Assembly (NCBI GenBank): GCA_963844865.1
Contig: CAWJPY010000002.1
Coordinates: 62,001 to 126,000 of the forward strand
Reading direction: 5' to 3'
Length of the DNA stretch: 64,000 nucleotides
Source: CAWJPY01 sp963844865
Lineage (GTDB): Bacteria; Acidobacteriota; Thermoanaerobaculia; Thermoanaerobaculales; Sulfomarinibacteraceae
A program made the translations under genes and the position numbers. Of this stretch, positions 1 through 9,777 are shown piece by piece. The notes beneath the pieces are model-generated. The model saw only the letters and a list, made by a program, of their open reading frames with translations. It was not told the DNA's origin and made no database searches. The stretch's first letter is position 1; every line of letters begins with the position of its first letter.

Positions 1-1738
1 GTTTGACGTCGCCCATGGACCCCACCGTGACCGGCACCAAGTGGTCGTCGGACGAGATGAACTGGCCGAACTCCTTGGGGCTGATCTCTCCCAGACCCTT
101 GAAGCGGGTGATCTCGGAGGAGTGGAGGCGCGCGGCCGCCCTGTCCCGCTCGGCCTCCGAGTAGCAGTACACGGTCTCCGCCTTGTTGCGGACCCGGAAC
201 AGGGGGGTTTCCAGGATGAAGACGTGACCCTTCAGCACCAGCTCCTCGAAGTAGCGGAGGAAGTAGGTGAGGAGCAGGTTGCGGATGTGCATGCCGTCCA
301 CGTCGGCGTCGGTGGCGATCACCACCCGGTTGTAGCGCAGCCCGTCGAGGGAGTCCTCGATGCCGAGGGCGCGCATGATGTTGTACAGCTCCTCGTTCTT
401 GTACACCGCCTCCAGCCCCAGGCCGTAGGTGTTCAGCGGCTTGCCCTTGAGGGAGTAGATGGCCTGGGTGTGGACGTCCCGGGACTGCACCATGGCCCCG
501 CCCGCCGAGTCGCCCTCGGTCAGGAACAGGGTGGTGTCGTTGCGGCGCTTGCCCCGGGCGTCGTCGAGGTGGACCTTGCAGTCGATCAGCTTCGGGATGC
601 GGATCGCCACCTTCTTGGCACGCTCGCGGGCCTCCCGCTTGATGGCGGACAGCTCCTTGCGCACGCGCTGGTTGTTGCGGATCTTCTCCAGCAGGCGGTC
701 CGCCGCCGCGGGGTTCTTGTGCAGCCACAGCACCACCTGGTCGCGGACCGCGTTGACGATCCAGGTGCGCACCTCGGTGGAGCCCAGCTTGTTCTTCGTC
801 TGGGACTCGAACACCGGGTCCTGGAGCTTGATGGCGACCGCGCCGATGATGCCGTCGCGGACGTCCTCCCCGGCGTAGCCGTTCTTGGCGAACTCGTTGA
901 TCCCCTTCAGGATGCCCTCTCGGAACGCGCTCTGGTGGGTCCCTCCGTCGGAGGTGAACTGGCCGTTGACGAAGCTGAAGTAGTTCTCGCCGTAGGTGTG
1001 GGTGTGGGTGAAGGCGAACTCCAACCGGTCGAGCCGGCAGTGGACGATGTCGTACACCCTGGGCTCGCTGCCGAGCTCTTCGTCGAGGAGGTCGGCGAGG
1101 CCGTCGCGGCTGGAGAGCTTGGCTCCGTTGTAGGAGAGCGTCAGCCCGCTGTTGAGGTAGGCGTAGTAGCGGAGACGATGCTCGATGTACTCCTCCCGCC
1201 ACTCGTAGTCGCCGAAGATCTCCGGGTCGGGCACGAAGCGGATGTAGGTCCCATCGGGGGCCTTCGGGTCGGCGCCGCCCTTCTCCTCGATCTTGGCGCC
1301 GCGCGCGAACAGGGCGCGTTTGACCTTGCCGTCCCTGAAGCTGGCCACCTCGAACTCGGAGGACAGGGCGTTGACCGCCTTGTTGCCAACCCCGTTGAGG
1401 CCCACCGAGAACTGGAACACGTCGCTGTTGTACTTGCCGCCGGTGTTGATCTTGGAGACGCACTCCACGACCTTGCCGAGGGGGATGCCCCGTCCGAAGT
1501 CACGCACCGCGACCTCGGCGCCGGTGCGGGTGATCTCGATCCGGCGTCCGTGGCCCATGATGAACTCGTCCACCGAGTTGTCGATCACCTCCTTGAGCAT
1601 CACGTAGATGCCGTCGGCCGGGTTGGACCCGTCTCCGATGCGCCCGATGTACATCCCCGTGCGGAGGCGGATGTGCTCGAGGGCGTCCAGGGTCTTGATC
1701 GACTTCTCGTCGTAGACGATCTTCTTCTTCGCCGTCAT
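1..1738 (-). CDS. parE: Topoisomerase IV subunit B (ParE type), partial
   Basis: ATPase subunit of a type IIA topoisomerase, which decatenates or relaxes DNA with a ParC/GyrA partner. The start ATG is at 1738; the gene runs off the left edge after about 579 codons, so the C-terminus is missing. Visible in order: GHKL ATPase domain with 'LKEVIDNSVDEF' (ATP-binding Glu/Asn), 'GRGIPLG' and 'GLNGVGNKAVNAL'; transducer domain; TOPRIM with 'EGDSAGGAM' and 'ATDADVDGMHIRNL' (metal-binding acidic residues). 'VSKINTGGKYNSDVF' and 'SLKGKPLNTYG' resemble the Bacteroidetes-type ParE more than GyrB, but GyrB cannot be fully excluded without the C-terminus and the partner gene. Only a weak GAGG precedes the start. 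It is divergent from the thioredoxin fusion gene. Confidence 0.88.
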   Translation of the reverse strand, partial: MTAKKKIVYDEKSIKTLDALEHIRLRTGMYIGRIGDGSNPADGIYVMLKEVIDNSVDEFIMGHGRRIEITRTGAEVAVRDFGRGIPLGKVVECVSKINTGGKYNSDVFQFSVGLNGVGNKAVNALSSEFEVASFRDGKVKRALFARGAKIEEKGGADPKAPDGTYIRFVPDPEIFGDYEWREEYIEHRLRYYAYLNSGLTLSYNGAKLSSRDGLADLLDEELGSEPRVYDIVHCRLDRLEFAFTHTHTYGENYFSFVNGQFTSDGGTHQSAFREGILKGINEFAKNGYAGEDVRDGIIGAVAIKLQDPVFESQTKNKLGSTEVRTWIVNAVRDQVVLWLHKNPAAADRLLEKIRNNQRVRKELSAIKREARERAKKVAIRIPKLIDCKVHLDDARGKRRNDTTLFLTEGDSAGGAMVQSRDVHTQAIYSLKGKPLNTYGLGLEAVYKNEELYNIMRALGIEDSLDGLRYNRVVIATDADVDGMHIRNLLLTYFLRYFEELVLKGHVFILETPLFRVRNKAETVYCYSEAERDRAAARLHSSEITRFKGLGEISPKEFGQFISSDDHLVPVTVGSMGDVK

Positions 1739-1943
1739 CGCCTCAGTTACACCCCCTCTCCGGGCCAAGGATATCACTGCCGAGGCACGCGGGCGGTCTT
1801 TCCGGGAGTGCGCCCGGGAGGGTGCCGGGCGGTCCCTTGGCGCCGCCGCGATCCGCTCTGGCGTTTTCCCGGGGATCGCGGAAAGATCGAACCGATGGAC
1901 GGTGTTGTCTCAGGAGACCGACACGCCATCGGAGGGTGCGACC

Positions 1944-3434
1944 TTGACCCCACATCCTCGTCTCCCGCTGACGTTGATCGCCGTCGTGTTGGGCTTGTGC
2001 GCCACGGCGCCAGCCGAGGCGTCGGATCCGGAGCAGGGTCGAAAGGCGCCGTCCCGGATCCACTTCACAGGCAACCTGGACAAGGGGCTCGCCGAGGCCG
2101 AGCAGCTCCGGCGGCCGGTGTTCCTGGCCTTCGGCGCCACCTGGTGCGCCGTGTGTCGCACCATGGAGGACAGCACGCTCCTGGACCCACGGGTGCAGGC
2201 CCTGGCACCGGACTTCGTGTGGGTCAGGGTCGACATCGACCGTTCCATGACCCTGGCCCGGGAGTGGAACGTCGAGGCGACGCCCACCATCTACCTGCTC
2301 GCCCCCGACGGCCGGCGTCTGCGCACCATCGTCGGTGGTCCCACAGCCGGAGAGCTGGCGGACCTGCTGCGCGGGGCCCTGGCTGCGGTCTCCACGGGAG
2401 CGCCGGCGCGCGAGCCCGCGACCACGTACGCCAGCAGCGACCTGGTGTGGACCCCCAGCGGTTACCGATCGCGGGCGATCTGCTTCTCCCACGTCGGGTA
2501 CGGGCCCCTGGCCATGCGCAGCCAGTCTCCGTTCCAGTCCCTGCGGATGACCATCGCTCCCCGCACGCCCTCCACCCTGGCCCGTGGTGAATGGCAGGCG
2601 CGGGTGATCGGCACCCGGGCCAACATCTGGGCCAACGACGAGGCCCAGTTCCATCCGGATCAAGGAGAGTACGGCCGCTACCTCCTGGACTACGAGATGA
2701 CGCGCCTCGGTCTCGAGCTCGGCTACGGCGTGAGCGACACGCTCGAGCTGGACCTGGAGTACAACCAGCGCTGGCGCGGCGGGGGGTTCCTGGATGGGCT
2801 CATCCAGGACTTTCACCGCGCCTTCGGCATTGCGCAGAACGGCCGCGACGAGGTCCCGAGGAACCAGTTCCACTTCTACCTGAACCCGGGTGACGGTCGG
2901 CCGGTGGTGGACCTGGGTCGCATCGACGAGGGTTCCTTCGACCGCAATGTCCAGCTGAGCCTGCAGCACAACGTGACCTGCGGCAGCCAGCGCTGGCCGG
3001 CGTTCTCCTACGCGGTGACGGCACGCTGGGCGCTGCAGTCGCCGGACCTGGAGGGCAGCGACCTGGATGTGGCCGCTTCGGTGGCGGCGGCGCGCCGTTT
3101 CGGGCGCGTGTACACCTACCTGACCCTCGGCTATGCCTGGTTCGGCAGCGACTCCTTTTACGGCATCCCGCTCGACCACACCCAGGCGTCGTTGCTGGCC
3201 GCTGCCGAGTGGCGTTTCAAGCCGCGGATGTCGTTGGTGCTGCAGTACCTCTGGACGGAGGCCGCGGTCACCGACTTCGGTCCCTTCTCCAAGCCGTCGA
3301 ACGAGGTGGTCATCGGCTGGAAAGGCGAGATCCGTCCCGCCGGTGTGCTGGAGGTCGGGCTGCTCGAGAACGTGATCACCTTCGACAACAGCCCTGACTT
3401 CGGGATTCACCTCGGGTACACGCAGCGCTTCTGA
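1944..3434 (+). CDS. Secreted thioredoxin-domain / outer-membrane beta-barrel (DUF3187-like) fusion
   Basis: I place the start at TTG 1944 (496 aa) because GGAGGG lies 7 nt upstream and a Sec signal peptide follows at once (about residues 1-26, ending A-E-A). A GTG at 1902 is an alternative. Residues about 40-140 form a thioredoxin-like fold with W-C-A-V-C (Cys68, Cys71) and a cis-Pro segment 'VEATPTIYLL'. The rest, about 165-496, looks like an outer-membrane barrel: 'GPLAMRSQSPFQ' near its start resembles DUF3187 proteins, followed by alternating amphipathic strands and a terminal Phe ('GYTQRF'). The inferred role is a periplasmic thiol oxidoreductase tethered to a barrel; the substrate is unknown. 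It is convergent with the PLP enzyme at 3459, 24 nt apart. Confidence 0.72.
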   Translation: MTPHPRLPLTLIAVVLGLCATAPAEASDPEQGRKAPSRIHFTGNLDKGLAEAEQLRRPVFLAFGATWCAVCRTMEDSTLLDPRVQALAPDFVWVRVDIDRSMTLAREWNVEATPTIYLLAPDGRRLRTIVGGPTAGELADLLRGALAAVSTGAPAREPATTYASSDLVWTPSGYRSRAICFSHVGYGPLAMRSQSPFQSLRMTIAPRTPSTLARGEWQARVIGTRANIWANDEAQFHPDQGEYGRYLLDYEMTRLGLELGYGVSDTLELDLEYNQRWRGGGFLDGLIQDFHRAFGIAQNGRDEVPRNQFHFYLNPGDGRPVVDLGRIDEGSFDRNVQLSLQHNVTCGSQRWPAFSYAVTARWALQSPDLEGSDLDVAASVAAARRFGRVYTYLTLGYAWFGSDSFYGIPLDHTQASLLAAAEWRFKPRMSLVLQYLWTEAAVTDFGPFSKPSNEVVIGWKGEIRPAGVLEVGLLENVITFDNSPDFGIHLGYTQRF

Positions 3435-3458
3435 GCGTGCTGTCGCGGGCGGCTGCCG

Positions 3459-4583
3459 CTACCAGCCCCGGGCGGGACGCCATTCGTCCACCACCTCTGA
3501 GCCGCGGACCACGTGGAAGCGGTCGAAGCACGCCGCGGTGAGGCAGGAGTGGTTGGGCAGGATGCGGACCAGCTCCCCCGGGCGCCACCGTTCTTCGAGG
3601 AGGTCGTCGCTCGCGATCACGCCGTGCTCCTGGGACAGCGTCCTGACCGTGAGGGTGGGCAGGAGGCGCTGCTCGTCGGGCGTCACCACCGCCCCGTACC
3701 CGCAGCCGGGGTCGATGTGGACGGGACCGGGGTCCTTGCTCAGTGCCAGGGCGCCGGCGTCGACCACGAACTCGTTGCGCGCCGGGTAGACCCCGATGAC
3801 GGAGGCGAGCACCGAGAACGCGGCCTCGTGGAGGTGGCAGCTGCCGATGGCGGCCTGGAACACGTCGAAGAAGAGGTAGTTGCCGGGGCGCACCTCGGTG
3901 ACGCCGGACAGGTCGTCGGCGGCCACGACGGTGGGGGTCGAGCCGAGGCTGATCTCCCCCACCCCGACTCCGGAGGCGCGCAGGCGCTCGGCGAACGAGA
4001 CCACCACGTGGCGCTCGTGGATGGCGACTTGGCGCACCTCTTCTCGGTCTTCGCAGCGGTACGCGTGGCCGGCGTGGGTCAGCACCCCGACCAGCTCGAG
4101 GTGCGGGGAGCCGTGGAGGGCCGCGGCAAGGTCCACCGCGGCGGCATCCTCGGGGTCGACGCCGACGCGGTGGAGACCGCAGTCCACCTTCACGAGCGTC
4201 GAGAAACGGAGGCCACGCGCGCCGGCCAGGCGCTCCAGCTCGGCGAGGGTGTGTGGATGGTCCACGAGGAGCGTGAAGCGGTCCACGCGCCGATGGAGGT
4301 CCGCCAGCTCGTCCAGGCGATCCAGGGCGGGTGGCACGGCGTAGGTGATGTCTGCAAAGCCCGCGTCGGCGAAGGCCCGGGCCTCGGCGAGGGTGGAGAC
4401 CGTGATGCCCCCGAACTGCCCGGCGGTCTGGATGCGTGCCGCCTCCACGCACTTGTGGGTCTTGACGTGGGGCCTCAGGCGCACGCCCAGGCGCCGGACG
4501 CGCTCAGCCATGGCCGCCGCATTGCGCTCCAACCGGTCCAGGTCCACGATGGCGCACGGCGTCTTCAGATCTGTGAGCTGCAT
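3459..4583 (-). CDS. PLP-dependent D-threonine aldolase / D-serine dehydratase family enzyme
   Basis: Fold-type III PLP enzyme (alanine racemase N-terminal TIM barrel), 374 aa. The start ATG 4583 has GGAGGAG about 12 nt upstream, in the end of the preceding gene. 'LRPHVKTHKC' near residues 37-45 holds the PLP lysine (probably Lys41). 'LGSTPT' and 'EVRPGNY' are family landmarks in the barrel. The C-terminal 'LPNHSC' supplies the His and Cys that bind zinc in eukaryotic-type D-serine dehydratases and metal in D-threonine aldolases. It would cleave or deaminate a D-hydroxy amino acid; sequence alone does not decide which. It is the last gene of a three-gene operon, 7 nt after the acyl-CoA ligase stop. 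Confidence 0.82.
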   Translation of the reverse strand: MQLTDLKTPCAIVDLDRLERNAAAMAERVRRLGVRLRPHVKTHKCVEAARIQTAGQFGGITVSTLAEARAFADAGFADITYAVPPALDRLDELADLHRRVDRFTLLVDHPHTLAELERLAGARGLRFSTLVKVDCGLHRVGVDPEDAAAVDLAAALHGSPHLELVGVLTHAGHAYRCEDREEVRQVAIHERHVVVSFAERLRASGVGVGEISLGSTPTVVAADDLSGVTEVRPGNYLFFDVFQAAIGSCHLHEAAFSVLASVIGVYPARNEFVVDAGALALSKDPGPVHIDPGCGYGAVVTPDEQRLLPTLTVRTLSQEHGVIASDDLLEERWRPGELVRILPNHSCLTAACFDRFHVVRGSEVVDEWRPARGW

Positions 4584-4590
4584 GATGGAG

Positions 4591-6585
4591 TCAGTCTCCT
4601 CCCGGGGACGCTGCCAGGTATCTCGTCCGCAGGCTCCGGCGCATGAGCTTGTTGGAGGCGGTGCGGGGCAGGGACTCGACCACGACGAGGTCATGGACCT
4701 TGAAGAGGGGGTTGAGGTGCTCGCCGATCAGCTGCGAGACCTCGTCGCGGAGCGCTTCGGTCTCGTGGTCCTCCTTCAGCACGGCGAACACCACCAGCCG
4801 ATCGGCGCCGCCGTCCTCGGGTTGGACAGCCACCGCGGCGCACTCCCTGATGGCCGGGTGGCGGTCCACCGCCGTCTCCAGCTCCACCGAGGAGACCTTG
4901 ATGCCGCCCAGGTTCATGGTGTCGTCGGCGCGGCCGTGGGCGCGGAAGGTGCCCCCGGGCAGCCGCTGCAGCTGGTCGCCGTGGCGCCGCAACGGCACGC
5001 CGCCGGGTCCCACGGGGCAACCGGCGTGGTAGATCTCTTCGTGGTCCCGGTTGAGGAGGGACTGGGAGAGGCCGATGGACGGCGGCACCAGGAAGACCTC
5101 GCCGCTCCCACCCTCCGGCACCGCCCTCCCGCGCTCGTCCAGCAGCACCAGATCGAGGCCCATCGCCGGGGTGGTGAAGGTCGCCGGCGCGGCGGGCTGG
5201 ACCACCGTACCGGTGATGTAGGCACCCCCGATCTCGGTGCCGCCGCAGTACTCGACCACGGGCGCCCGATAGCCCGTGCGGCTCATCAGCCACAGGTAAT
5301 CGCGACGGTTGGAAGGCTCGCCCGTGGAGCTGAGGACCTCGATGCCGCTCCAGTCCACGCCCTCGCACGCCCCCGAGCCGCGCCATGCGCGTACCAGCGA
5401 CGGCACCACCCCGAGCATCGTGACCCCGGCGTCGCGCACGAACCGCGCGAATCCCGCGCCGCTGGGCAGACCCTCGTAGAGGGCCACGCAGCCACGGTTC
5501 ATGAAGGTGGCGTAGATCAGCCATGGGCCCATCATCCAGCCGATGTTCGTGGGCCAGGCCACGACACTGCCGGGCCTGATGTCGTGGTGGAAATGGCCGT
5601 CCATGGCCGCCTTGATGGGCGTGAGATGGGTCCACGGGATGGCCTTCGGATCGCCCGTGGTGCCCGAGGAGAAGAGCACGTTGGTGACGGAGTACGGCGC
5701 GGCGGGCCGGCCGGTGGCCGTCGTCCGATCACTCAGCAGCCCGTCCCACGCCACGTCACCGTCGCGCAGGCGGAGGTCATCCCTGCGGGTACGAACCACG
5801 ATTGCGCGCGGCGCGGACGCCTCCACCACCTTCTCGTAGAGTTCGATCCAGCGCTCTCCGCGCTGGAATCCCTCCACGGTCACGACGCCCACGGCGGCAC
5901 CGATGTCGAGCCGCCGGCGCAGCTCCTCCGGCGCGAAGCTGTCGGCGATGGAGACCACGGAGCAGCCGGCCCTGATGGCGCCCAGATAAGCGGCGACGCA
6001 CTCCAGGTTCATGGGCATGTACAGGGCGATGCCGTCGCCGGGAGCAAAGCCGTGCTCGCCGAGGCCGTTGGCGAAGCGGTTGACCAGCGCCTCCAGCTCG
6101 CCGTAGGTCAGGGTCTCCACGGTGGAGGATCCCTCACGGCCGAGGGCGATGGCGATGGTGCACGACGACGGCTTGAAGCAGCTGTCCACGATGTTGAGCT
6201 CGGCCCCTGGCAGCCAGTGCGGAGCCAAAGGGCCCCCGGCGGGATCCAGGATCTCCTCCGGCGGTCGGGTGAAGGAGATCTCGAGCGCTTCGATGACTCG
6301 GCGCCAGAACTCGACGCGGGCGGTGACCGACCATCGGTGGAGGTCGGGGTAGCGGTCGATCCCGACGTCGGCCATGAGGTGGCCGAGGTTGGAGCGCTCC
6401 GTCCGTTGCGGTTCGGGCCACCAGGCCGGCATGGGGCCGAGCCCTGGGGCGCGCTCACCGGAGAGTTGGGCGAACGTCCGCCACTGCTCCTCGAAGGGGA
6501 GCTGGGGGTCGGCGCGAACCCGCGCGACCAGCTCCTGCCAGGGGGCGCGCTGAGGATCCGGAGGTTGACGCTCGGGTCGACCCAT
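4591..6585 (-). CDS. AMP-forming acyl/acetoacetyl-CoA synthetase family ligase
   Basis: ANL-superfamily adenylate-forming enzyme, 664 aa, which activates a carboxylate with ATP and transfers it to CoA. The P-loop-like motif reads 'SSGTTGDPKAIPWT', the A5 region 'EYCGGTEIGG', and the A10 lysine is present in 'PRTASNKLMRR'. The N-terminal extension (about 110 aa, 'PHWLPGAELNIVDSCF') is typical of acetyl/acetoacetyl-CoA synthetases. 'KAIPWT' is what I recall from plant AAE17/18-like peroxisomal ligases, so substrate assignment as acetate or acetoacetate is not safe. ATG 6585 directly abuts the TAG of the upstream cinA-like gene (zero spacing), implying translational coupling. Confidence 0.85.
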   Translation of the reverse strand: MGRPERQPPDPQRAPWQELVARVRADPQLPFEEQWRTFAQLSGERAPGLGPMPAWWPEPQRTERSNLGHLMADVGIDRYPDLHRWSVTARVEFWRRVIEALEISFTRPPEEILDPAGGPLAPHWLPGAELNIVDSCFKPSSCTIAIALGREGSSTVETLTYGELEALVNRFANGLGEHGFAPGDGIALYMPMNLECVAAYLGAIRAGCSVVSIADSFAPEELRRRLDIGAAVGVVTVEGFQRGERWIELYEKVVEASAPRAIVVRTRRDDLRLRDGDVAWDGLLSDRTTATGRPAAPYSVTNVLFSSGTTGDPKAIPWTHLTPIKAAMDGHFHHDIRPGSVVAWPTNIGWMMGPWLIYATFMNRGCVALYEGLPSGAGFARFVRDAGVTMLGVVPSLVRAWRGSGACEGVDWSGIEVLSSTGEPSNRRDYLWLMSRTGYRAPVVEYCGGTEIGGAYITGTVVQPAAPATFTTPAMGLDLVLLDERGRAVPEGGSGEVFLVPPSIGLSQSLLNRDHEEIYHAGCPVGPGGVPLRRHGDQLQRLPGGTFRAHGRADDTMNLGGIKVSSVELETAVDRHPAIRECAAVAVQPEDGGADRLVVFAVLKEDHETEALRDEVSQLIGEHLNPLFKVHDLVVVESLPRTASNKLMRRSLRTRYLAASPGGD

Positions 6586-7314
6586 CTAGCGCTCCAGACG
6601 CACGATCTCGGCCGCCGGCAGGAGCTCGACGAGCCGATCCACTGCGGCGTCCACGGTGCTGGCGCTGGCGCCCTCCACGGTGATCCAGAGTCGTGCCTCC
6701 TCGCTGTCCCAGCGCGGGTAGCTGCCGATCTTCGCCAGGGGGAACTCGTCGGCCACCTGCGCCAGGAGGGGGGCCAGCCGGCTCTCGTCCGAGTTCAGGA
6801 AGAGGTGGCGGAGGAAGGTCGGCTCGCCCTCCAGCTCGGCCTGCAGGGCGGCCAGCTTGGCGACGAAGAGCTGGGGGACACCCGGCAGGAGATAGACGTT
6901 GCGCACGACCACGATGGGCAGCAGCCGGTCCGGTGCGTGAAGGAGGCGCGCCCCCCGGGGCACGTCGGCCATGCGCAACGCCGAGGAGGTGCACCGCTCA
7001 CCCCAGGCGCCCTCGATGAGGGCGACGAGCTCCGGGTCGCGGACCACCGGCACGCCGAAGGCCAGGGCCACCGCCGCCACGGTGCGGTCGTCGTGGGTCG
7101 GGCCCACGCCGCCAGAGGTGATGACGGCGTCGAAGCGCTCGGCGCACCAGCGAACCTCCGCCGCGATCTCCTCGATCTCGTCGCTCACGTACGCGATGCG
7201 CCGCAGGCCGACGCCGAGGTCGCGGAGCGCGTCGATGAGGGCGGGTGCGTTGGTGTCACGGACCTTGCCGCTGAGGATCTCGTCGCCGATGATCAGAGCC
7301 GCCACCTTGGTCAT
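6586..7314 (-). CDS. CinA N-terminal / MoCF-type nucleotide-binding domain protein
   Basis: 242 aa protein consisting of the molybdopterin-binding (MoCF_biosynth) fold. 'AALIIGDEILSGKVRDTN' at the N-terminus and 'DAVITSGGVGPTHDD' are the family signatures. It lacks the C-terminal amidase half of full CinA, so it matches the short stand-alone form found in many bacteria and eukaryotes (FAD-synthase-like N-domain). The start ATG 7314 lies downstream of AGGAGGAGG at about 13 nt, a long spacing. It is the first gene of the operon with the CoA ligase and the PLP enzyme. A role in cofactor (FAD or pyridine nucleotide) chemistry is inferred only from the family. Confidence 0.82.
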   Translation of the reverse strand: MTKVAALIIGDEILSGKVRDTNAPALIDALRDLGVGLRRIAYVSDEIEEIAAEVRWCAERFDAVITSGGVGPTHDDRTVAAVALAFGVPVVRDPELVALIEGAWGERCTSSALRMADVPRGARLLHAPDRLLPIVVVRNVYLLPGVPQLFVAKLAALQAELEGEPTFLRHLFLNSDESRLAPLLAQVADEFPLAKIGSYPRWDSEEARLWITVEGASASTVDAAVDRLVELLPAAEIVRLER

Positions 7315-7831
7315 GGCGCCAGGATATACCTCCTCCTCATCGGTCCGGATCCTGTGGGCGCAAGGGTCGCTGTGCAAGGCGGGAGCCCTGGGCCGACCGT
7401 CACTTGGAGAGTGACGATCGGGACCCGGAAATTCCCCCGGGCTTCGCCCGGCCAGGAGAACGCGACGTCGCCGCCAGCGACCTCATCGCCCTTCGCAACG
7501 CCCTTGAAGCAGCCGGCACGGCGATCAGACTCGTCATGCTGGTGCCGACTCCACTCAAACCCATCGCCGACCAGGTCATTCGATCGGCAAGCTCAGTACC
7601 GGCGAACCTCGCCGACGGCCACGGCAGGTCCCCTGCCCCCTTTCCCACAGCCTCCACAGGCTCTACGACGACGAAAGCCGTCAAGTGTCCACCTTACCGG
7701 GGTAGGTCCACCACTGCCCACTGTCGCCGTGGCTGGTTGCTGCCGCGGACGCTGTCGCTGCCGCCGCTGCTGATGACTGCCTGCGTCTGCTCCGGGTCTG
7801 GAAATCCCCGAGAGGTGCAGCGCTCCCGCGC
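7315..7831. other. Intergenic region with gene remnant, hairpins and GC-rich tract
   Basis: This 517 bp spacer separates divergent and convergent neighbours and holds no intact gene. It contains a perfect 6 bp hairpin (7399-7404 with 7410-7415), a second one (CCGGGC 7437-7442 with GCCCGG 7446-7451), a degraded four-helix-bundle gene copy on the plus strand, and from about 7690 to 7800 a tract related to the reverse complement of the GGCAGCG/GATCA repeats seen elsewhere in the window. Confidence 0.6.
7458..7628 (+). pseudogene. Remnant of a four-helix-bundle (S23-like) protein gene
   Basis: The plus strand encodes 'RNALEAAGTAIRLVML', 'PLKPIADQVIRSASSVPANL' and 'ADGHGRS', matching the first half of the intact four-helix-bundle protein encoded at 52322-52696 ('HRLALEAAGAAIKLVM', 'SSVPANLAEGHGR'). 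Similarity stops at about 7628, where the sequence becomes C-rich and unrelated. The second half of the gene, including the 'DVRAMTWRLL' C-terminus, is missing. No clear ribosome-binding site precedes it. I read this as a decayed paralogue; the frame that continues to 7835 is not supported as a real protein. Confidence 0.65.
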
Positions 7832-8512
7832 CTAGAAGAGGGAGACGCCGAACAGGCGGCCGTGGAAGACCACCAGCAGGATGTAGGCGACCACGCCCAG
7901 GGCGAGCATGGGGAAGGCCAGCTCACCGGGCTCCAGACGATTGCGGCCGCGGATGATGGCCGCGAACGGCAGGACCGAGGTCCGGCGGGCGAGCTCGCGA
8001 TAGACCTCGCCCATGTCGCGGCGCTTGCGGGCGTCCTGGTGGTAGGCGCCGAGGACACCCAGGACCAGGAACTGGCCGAAGAACACGACGTCGCCGAGGA
8101 CGCCGGTGGCGATCACGTGGGCCGCGCCGAAGAGGGCGAAGGCCATGTTCATGGGGTGGCGGGTGATGCGCAGCACCCCGCGTGCCTCCACCTTGCCGGG
8201 CACCATGGCGGCGGGGCTGGGCTGGGCCAGGGAGAGGAAGAGGAGGGGCAGGGCGAGGAGCATGAGGGGAAACGCGATGACCCGCGCCACCACCGGCGAC
8301 AGCTCCCACAGCACCGGTCCCAGGCCGCGGTGGTTCCAGAAGATCACCACGGCCCCTCCCAGGGTCAGGACCGACACCAGGGAGTAGACACCACGGAACG
8401 GCCACTCGCCGTGCAGGATCCGCACCAGGCGATCCCGGATGGGCCCGTGGGACCCGACCATATGGGTCACGACGAAGAGAACGCTGAACGCGATCAGGAG
8501 TGTGAGGTACAT
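7832..8512 (-). CDS. NnrU family integral membrane protein
   Basis: 226 aa with about six membrane segments. The family landmarks 'GLGPVLWELSP', 'ITRHPMNMAFALFG' and the C-terminal 'AAIIRGRNR' identify an NnrU protein (isoprenylcysteine methyltransferase-like membrane fold), linked by name to nitrite/nitric oxide metabolism but of unproven function. Start ATG 8512 is chosen because hydrophobic sequence begins there. There is no Shine-Dalgarno; a TATACT lies only 9 nt upstream on the minus strand, so the message may be leaderless. It stands alone between repeat-bearing spacers. Confidence 0.8.
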   Translation of the reverse strand: MYLTLLIAFSVLFVVTHMVGSHGPIRDRLVRILHGEWPFRGVYSLVSVLTLGGAVVIFWNHRGLGPVLWELSPVVARVIAFPLMLLALPLLFLSLAQPSPAAMVPGKVEARGVLRITRHPMNMAFALFGAAHVIATGVLGDVVFFGQFLVLGVLGAYHQDARKRRDMGEVYRELARRTSVLPFAAIIRGRNRLEPGELAFPMLALGVVAYILLVVFHGRLFGVSLF

Positions 8513-8521
8513 GGTGGGGAG

Positions 8522-8527
8522 AGTATA
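8522..8527 (-). promoter_or_regulatory. Candidate -10 box for nnrU (possible leaderless start)
   Basis: Reading the minus strand, TATACT ends 9 nt before the nnrU ATG at 8512 and no ribosome-binding site intervenes. No convincing -35 is visible at 17 nt. The spacing is what a leaderless transcript would give; this is inferred from position only. Confidence 0.35.
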
Positions 8528-8551
8528 CACAGGGCTGGGCCTTGGGAAGGC

Positions 8552-8630
8552 CAGAGACGGCACCAGGCACCGTTGAAGATGAGGCGACCGCGGTGCTCGA
8601 TCCGGTCGTGACGGTGCCTGGCGCCGGCCT
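8552..8630. repeat. GTGCCTGGCAC-type hairpin repeat, copy A
   Basis: Left arm GGCACCAGGCACCGT (8559-8573) pairs with ACGGTGCCTGGCGCC (8611-8625), 14 of 15 positions, around a 37 nt loop. The loop begins TGAAGATG, as in copy B read on the opposite strand. A CCAGAG block precedes the left arm, as in B and C (TCAGAG in D). Partial arm-like sequence (GGGTGCCTGCCACCC) follows near 8655. It lies between divergent nnrU and epmA sequences with no gene inside. Confidence 0.75.
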
Positions 8631-8745
8631 TGGCGTGGTGGCGCGCTCCGAGTGGGTGCCTGCCACCCGTTCTGGTGCTCGTGAAGGCAGTCGCCCTTGA
8701 ACCGCCCTGCCGCCGATCGTTGGGGCGGTAGGTGCCGCCGACGCC

Positions 8746-9723
<978 letters not shown>

Positions 9724-9777
9724 GGACGGCGGGCCCCCCCGGCGGCCCGGCAATCGGGTCGGCGGGCTTGCGAGGCA

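Noticed and set aside
41..2590. Long plus-strand open frame over the left end
   Set aside because: It is the complement of parE and then crosses the real thioredoxin-fusion gene; it has no recognisable domain and low-complexity Val/Gly/Leu sequence.
4345..7773. 1142-codon plus-strand open frame
   Set aside because: Shadow of the ligase and cinA-like genes on the other strand; no motif, and GC-rich genomes give such frames.
7404..7835. 143-residue protein on the plus strand
   Set aside because: Only its middle is related to the four-helix-bundle family; the rest is repeat-derived, so I list a gene remnant instead.
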